This document shows, piece after piece, positions 61,645-64,000 of a DNA stretch of 64,000 bases; within the stretch, counting starts at the first letter, position 1; every line of letters begins with the position of its first letter. The translations under genes and the position numbers were made by a program. Source of the stretch: Stercorarius parasiticus (taxonomy: Eukaryota > Chordata > Aves > Charadriiformes > Stercorariidae); assembly GCA_013396915.1 (NCBI GenBank), contig VWZL01000192.1:620001-684000 (forward strand), in the 5' to 3' direction. Under the pieces are notes generated by a model. It was not told the origin of the DNA, searched no databases, and saw nothing but the letters and a program-made list of their open reading frames with translations.

Positions 61645-61966
61645 GGAAGGGAGAGAGAACAAGGAAGAGAGACTTATGGGTTGAAGAAAAATAGACAGTT
61701 ATAATGAAATATTAACAATAAAGAAGATAATAATATTAATAAGAAAATAATGAAATATGTACAAATCTATGTAAAACTAATATTGAGCTCCCAGGATGAC
61801 AAGCACATCACCAGCGAGCACTGGGACTGGACTCAGCGATGGGCAGGAACTGGATTCAAGAACTAGATTCAGGAACGCACAGCTCGGGATTGAAGGCAGA
61901 ACAGGCAGAGTCCTCCTTGGACACCAGCCATTGAAGAAGAAGAGACTTGACCCCTTTGATCCCTCA

Positions 61967-61976
61967 GCTTTTATAA
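61967..61976 (-). promoter_or_regulatory. TATA-type box of the LTR promoter
   Basis: The minus strand reads TTATAAAAGC about 355 bp from the LTR start, the usual place for the U3/R promoter. It could still drive minus-strand transcription toward 61.5 kb, but nothing in the sequence shows that it does. Confidence 0.5.
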
Positions 61977-62336
61977 TGAGCAAGATGTGGATGGGATGGA
62001 ATAACCCATTGGTCAATTTTGGGTCACCTGTGCTGGCTGTTCCTCCGTGCAGGTGCAACCCCTCTACGCTCGTCTTCTTCCGACCCTCCAACGGGGCATA
62101 TAACAAAGTTATCTGACCTTAGTTGTTATAGCAATAAGTATAAGCAAGAACCTATCTGCATACCATTCCTTAGTATTAACTATAAACATCAGGCGTTACC
62201 ACTGCTAGAAGCAGACACCATCTGAAAAATATACTGTTACTTTCAGAGAACACAGTCAGTTAGAAGAAACTTAACTGAAAAATAAAATTACTGAAAAGGA
62301 AATTGGTTTTGTTCTGTCTCAAGCCAGGACACCAAG

Positions 62337-64000
62337 TTAAATCATTATGGTTTTCCTCATTTTCAGCTGTTTATCATGAAAACAATGAGCGCCAAAATTC
62401 TGTCAAAGTATTAAATATAGGGTTTGTTTAAACATTTAATTGTGCATATTTATGTATAAAGACTTGGTGGGGTAAGGGTAAAAAAATCCTCAAAGTAACT
62501 CTAAATCTCAAAGAAAGCATACATAAATTAAAGCTCTGTATTATTCCACTGGTAAGGTTGTTCTGGAGAATTGCACGGACTTCATTACAAGGTAGTCAAG
62601 AGTCATAATTAGAATCTACTGGATAAGAAAAATGCAGAAAGAAATTACTGTCCTTTTTCTTATGATCCCAAACAAGCTCGGACTCAAATGTTAGTTATTC
62701 TGCTGTAAATTAGAAGCACACTAAGCACATCAGTGGAACTGGAAATAAAATCGGGCCTACATATTTTAGTCCATTGCTAATAAATCTGAACTACAAAGCC
62801 CAAGCTTTTTCCTCAGTAACTCTCTCCATGTAAAACAAGCTGTTCTTTGTACAGGGTAACTAATAAGGTTTGCTTCCCTGCAAGTTGGTGTCCTGCTTCT
62901 CTCTACTTCTCCACACCACAATAAGGTGTCATCGCAATATAACATCTTTTCTGCAGTACCACCAAGGTCTCCCCGTACCCAAAGTCCTCCACCATCCCTC
63001 CAAGCAAGGGCCGTTCATGCCAGCATGATGCTACTGACCCCTCAATAGCTCAACTTGTTGGACATAAAATGATAACTGACAAATTTGTACTTTTGATGAA
63101 ATTAAGCCCTTCTTCTCTATCTGATGTCCGTGGAATTTCATATTTTGAGACCTCACCAGCCTGTCAAATTGGCCAATGGGTTTTAAAGGTATTAGAGGAG
63201 TACAGAAAGCAGGACAGTTGTCCCTGTATCTTGGGTTAAGCAGATACTAAGTGCTATAACTTCACCAACTTTTCAGCAGATTTTAAACTCAGAAATTCCT
63301 GGCCACAAATCATGGTTTTTATTTAGCTAGGAAGGTGTCCTAGGATCAACTCTTCCCCACTTATAAGTGTTAATATGAACCTACCAGCTTGGGTGACACT
63401 GAGAATTGAAATACGGACCTCTGCTTTTTCATTGAAGGTCATGTTTTGTAGCTATGCTTTTTATTAGATTATTTCAATAATATGGATTATTGAATAAAAA
63501 TGGAGACATAATGCAAACTGCTGAATTTTATGTTGTCTAGCATGTATTACAAAGTTGCATTTATTAGTGTTTAATTTCCTTGATTGGCCACACCAAAAGA
63601 AACTTCATAAGGAGAGGATTTATGCTTACAGTGAGCTCCCACCACAGACCACTTTGTCAGTGAATCTCCAGCTGCCTGCTAAGGACTGTTTAAGCTAACT
63701 TCCCAAGCACATATTCCCTAATTTAGTAATTTCAGGGTATTCACCGGGTGGGTAATTGTTTAATGAAGACACACATTCTCTTATTTTACTTTTTTTGTAG
63801 CCCTGAGAGTAAAAATTTGCCCAGTGTCTCATGTTGTGCACTCTCGCATTTTCAGACATTACTTTCTTAAATTTCATTTGATGTCTCTTTAGAATAATTT
63901 TGCCTCTATTATCTAAATTAATAAAGCACCAAAACAGACTGATGGTTTTGAGTGAAGCTCTTCACTTATTTTGATTCTGAGAAACCAAGTACAATTTTCA
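62337..64000. other. Unique AT-rich non-coding sequence
   Basis: No gene or repeat is recognised between the LTR and the window end. The one open frame of note, 63695-63877 on the minus strand, has 60 codons and no domain. Confidence 0.5.

Larger units (their letters stand above)
61495..62331 (-). mobile_element. Solo LTR of an avian endogenous retrovirus
   Basis: The 837-bp element reads on the minus strand from TGTCCTGGCTTGAGACAG (62331 downward) to AAACCTTGATA (61505-61495). The start is the usual form of many bird LTRs. The end is TA where CA is expected, a single transition. A TATA-type box TTATAAAAGC lies on the minus strand at about 61967-61976, so U3 covers roughly 62331-61985 and transcription would begin shortly downstream. 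No second LTR or gag, pol or env remnant is found within the window, so the internal part was lost by recombination between LTRs. It carries a 74-bp insertion (61571-61644). The family looks ERVL-like from the 5-bp duplication, which is an inference. Confidence 0.87.
61490..62336. repeat. 5-bp target-site duplication flanking the solo LTR
   Basis: CCAAG occurs at 61490-61494 and again at 62332-62336, immediately outside the LTR ends. Five base pairs is usual for class III (ERVL) and some class I elements, whereas avian class II (ERVK) insertions usually duplicate six. The sixth base differs on the two sides. Confidence 0.8.

Noticed and set aside
1..64000. CRISPR arrays, operons, tRNA or rRNA genes
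   Set aside because: No regularly spaced direct repeats, no ribosomal RNA stretch and no cloverleaf with both tRNA control boxes were seen. Eukaryotic repeats make a prokaryotic source untenable. A covariance-model scan was not possible here.

Overview
The window looks like intergenic or deep-intronic DNA from a bird. The main evidence is the set of CR1 retrotransposon 3' ends with their ATTCTATG-type tails, at about 8.2, 15.6-15.9, 18.9-19.2, 22.7, 26.0, 30.7, 37.3-37.8, 41.0 and 47.0-47.4 kb. A solo retroviral LTR of a kind familiar from birds (it begins TGTCCTGG on its own strand) supports this. The species cannot be named from what is here. The background is AT-rich, with homopolymer A/T runs, no operon-like gene packing and no convincing cellular coding exon. 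No open frame resembles a known protein except the decayed reverse-transcriptase tails inside CR1 copies.

Layout: 0-15.6 kb is mostly unique AT-rich sequence. It holds an old palindromic repeat (about 5.28-6.07 kb), a short old CR1 end (8.2 kb), a MIR-like relic (11.06 kb) and some short perfect palindromes. From 15.6 to 26 kb there are CR1 copies in both orientations, a GC-rich patch (18.4-18.8 kb), and a 27-N assembly gap (25975-26001) directly before another CR1 tail. From 26 to 41 kb there are three more MIR-like relics, an old CR1-like end, a 526-bp CR1 copy (37316-37841) and several long A or T tracts. From 41 to 48.5 kb come a short CR1 end, a second and clearer locus of the palindromic repeat (42840-43592), two hairpin-type relics, a CR1 copy broken at a single N (47300) and a 105-bp compound pentanucleotide repeat. 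From 48.5 to 59.8 kb the sequence is nearly featureless apart from one MIR-like relic. From 59.8 to 62.3 kb lies the most interesting part: an 837-bp minus-strand solo LTR (61495-62331) with a 5-bp target duplication.

Main discovery candidate: the LTR carries a 74-bp insertion that is an inverted, about 96% identical copy of a segment 1.7 kb away (59805-59882). It sits in the loop of what was a perfect 12-bp-arm hairpin, with short microhomology at both joints. This is what hairpin-provoked replication template switching would leave. Second is a family of imperfect palindromic units of about 170-270 bp, present at two loci 37 kb apart with the two unit types in swapped order, which I could not match to a named family.

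There are no genes here to connect into a pathway. The window is a record of repeat insertion and decay, and any host function would have to be regulatory. That cannot be judged from one sequence alone.
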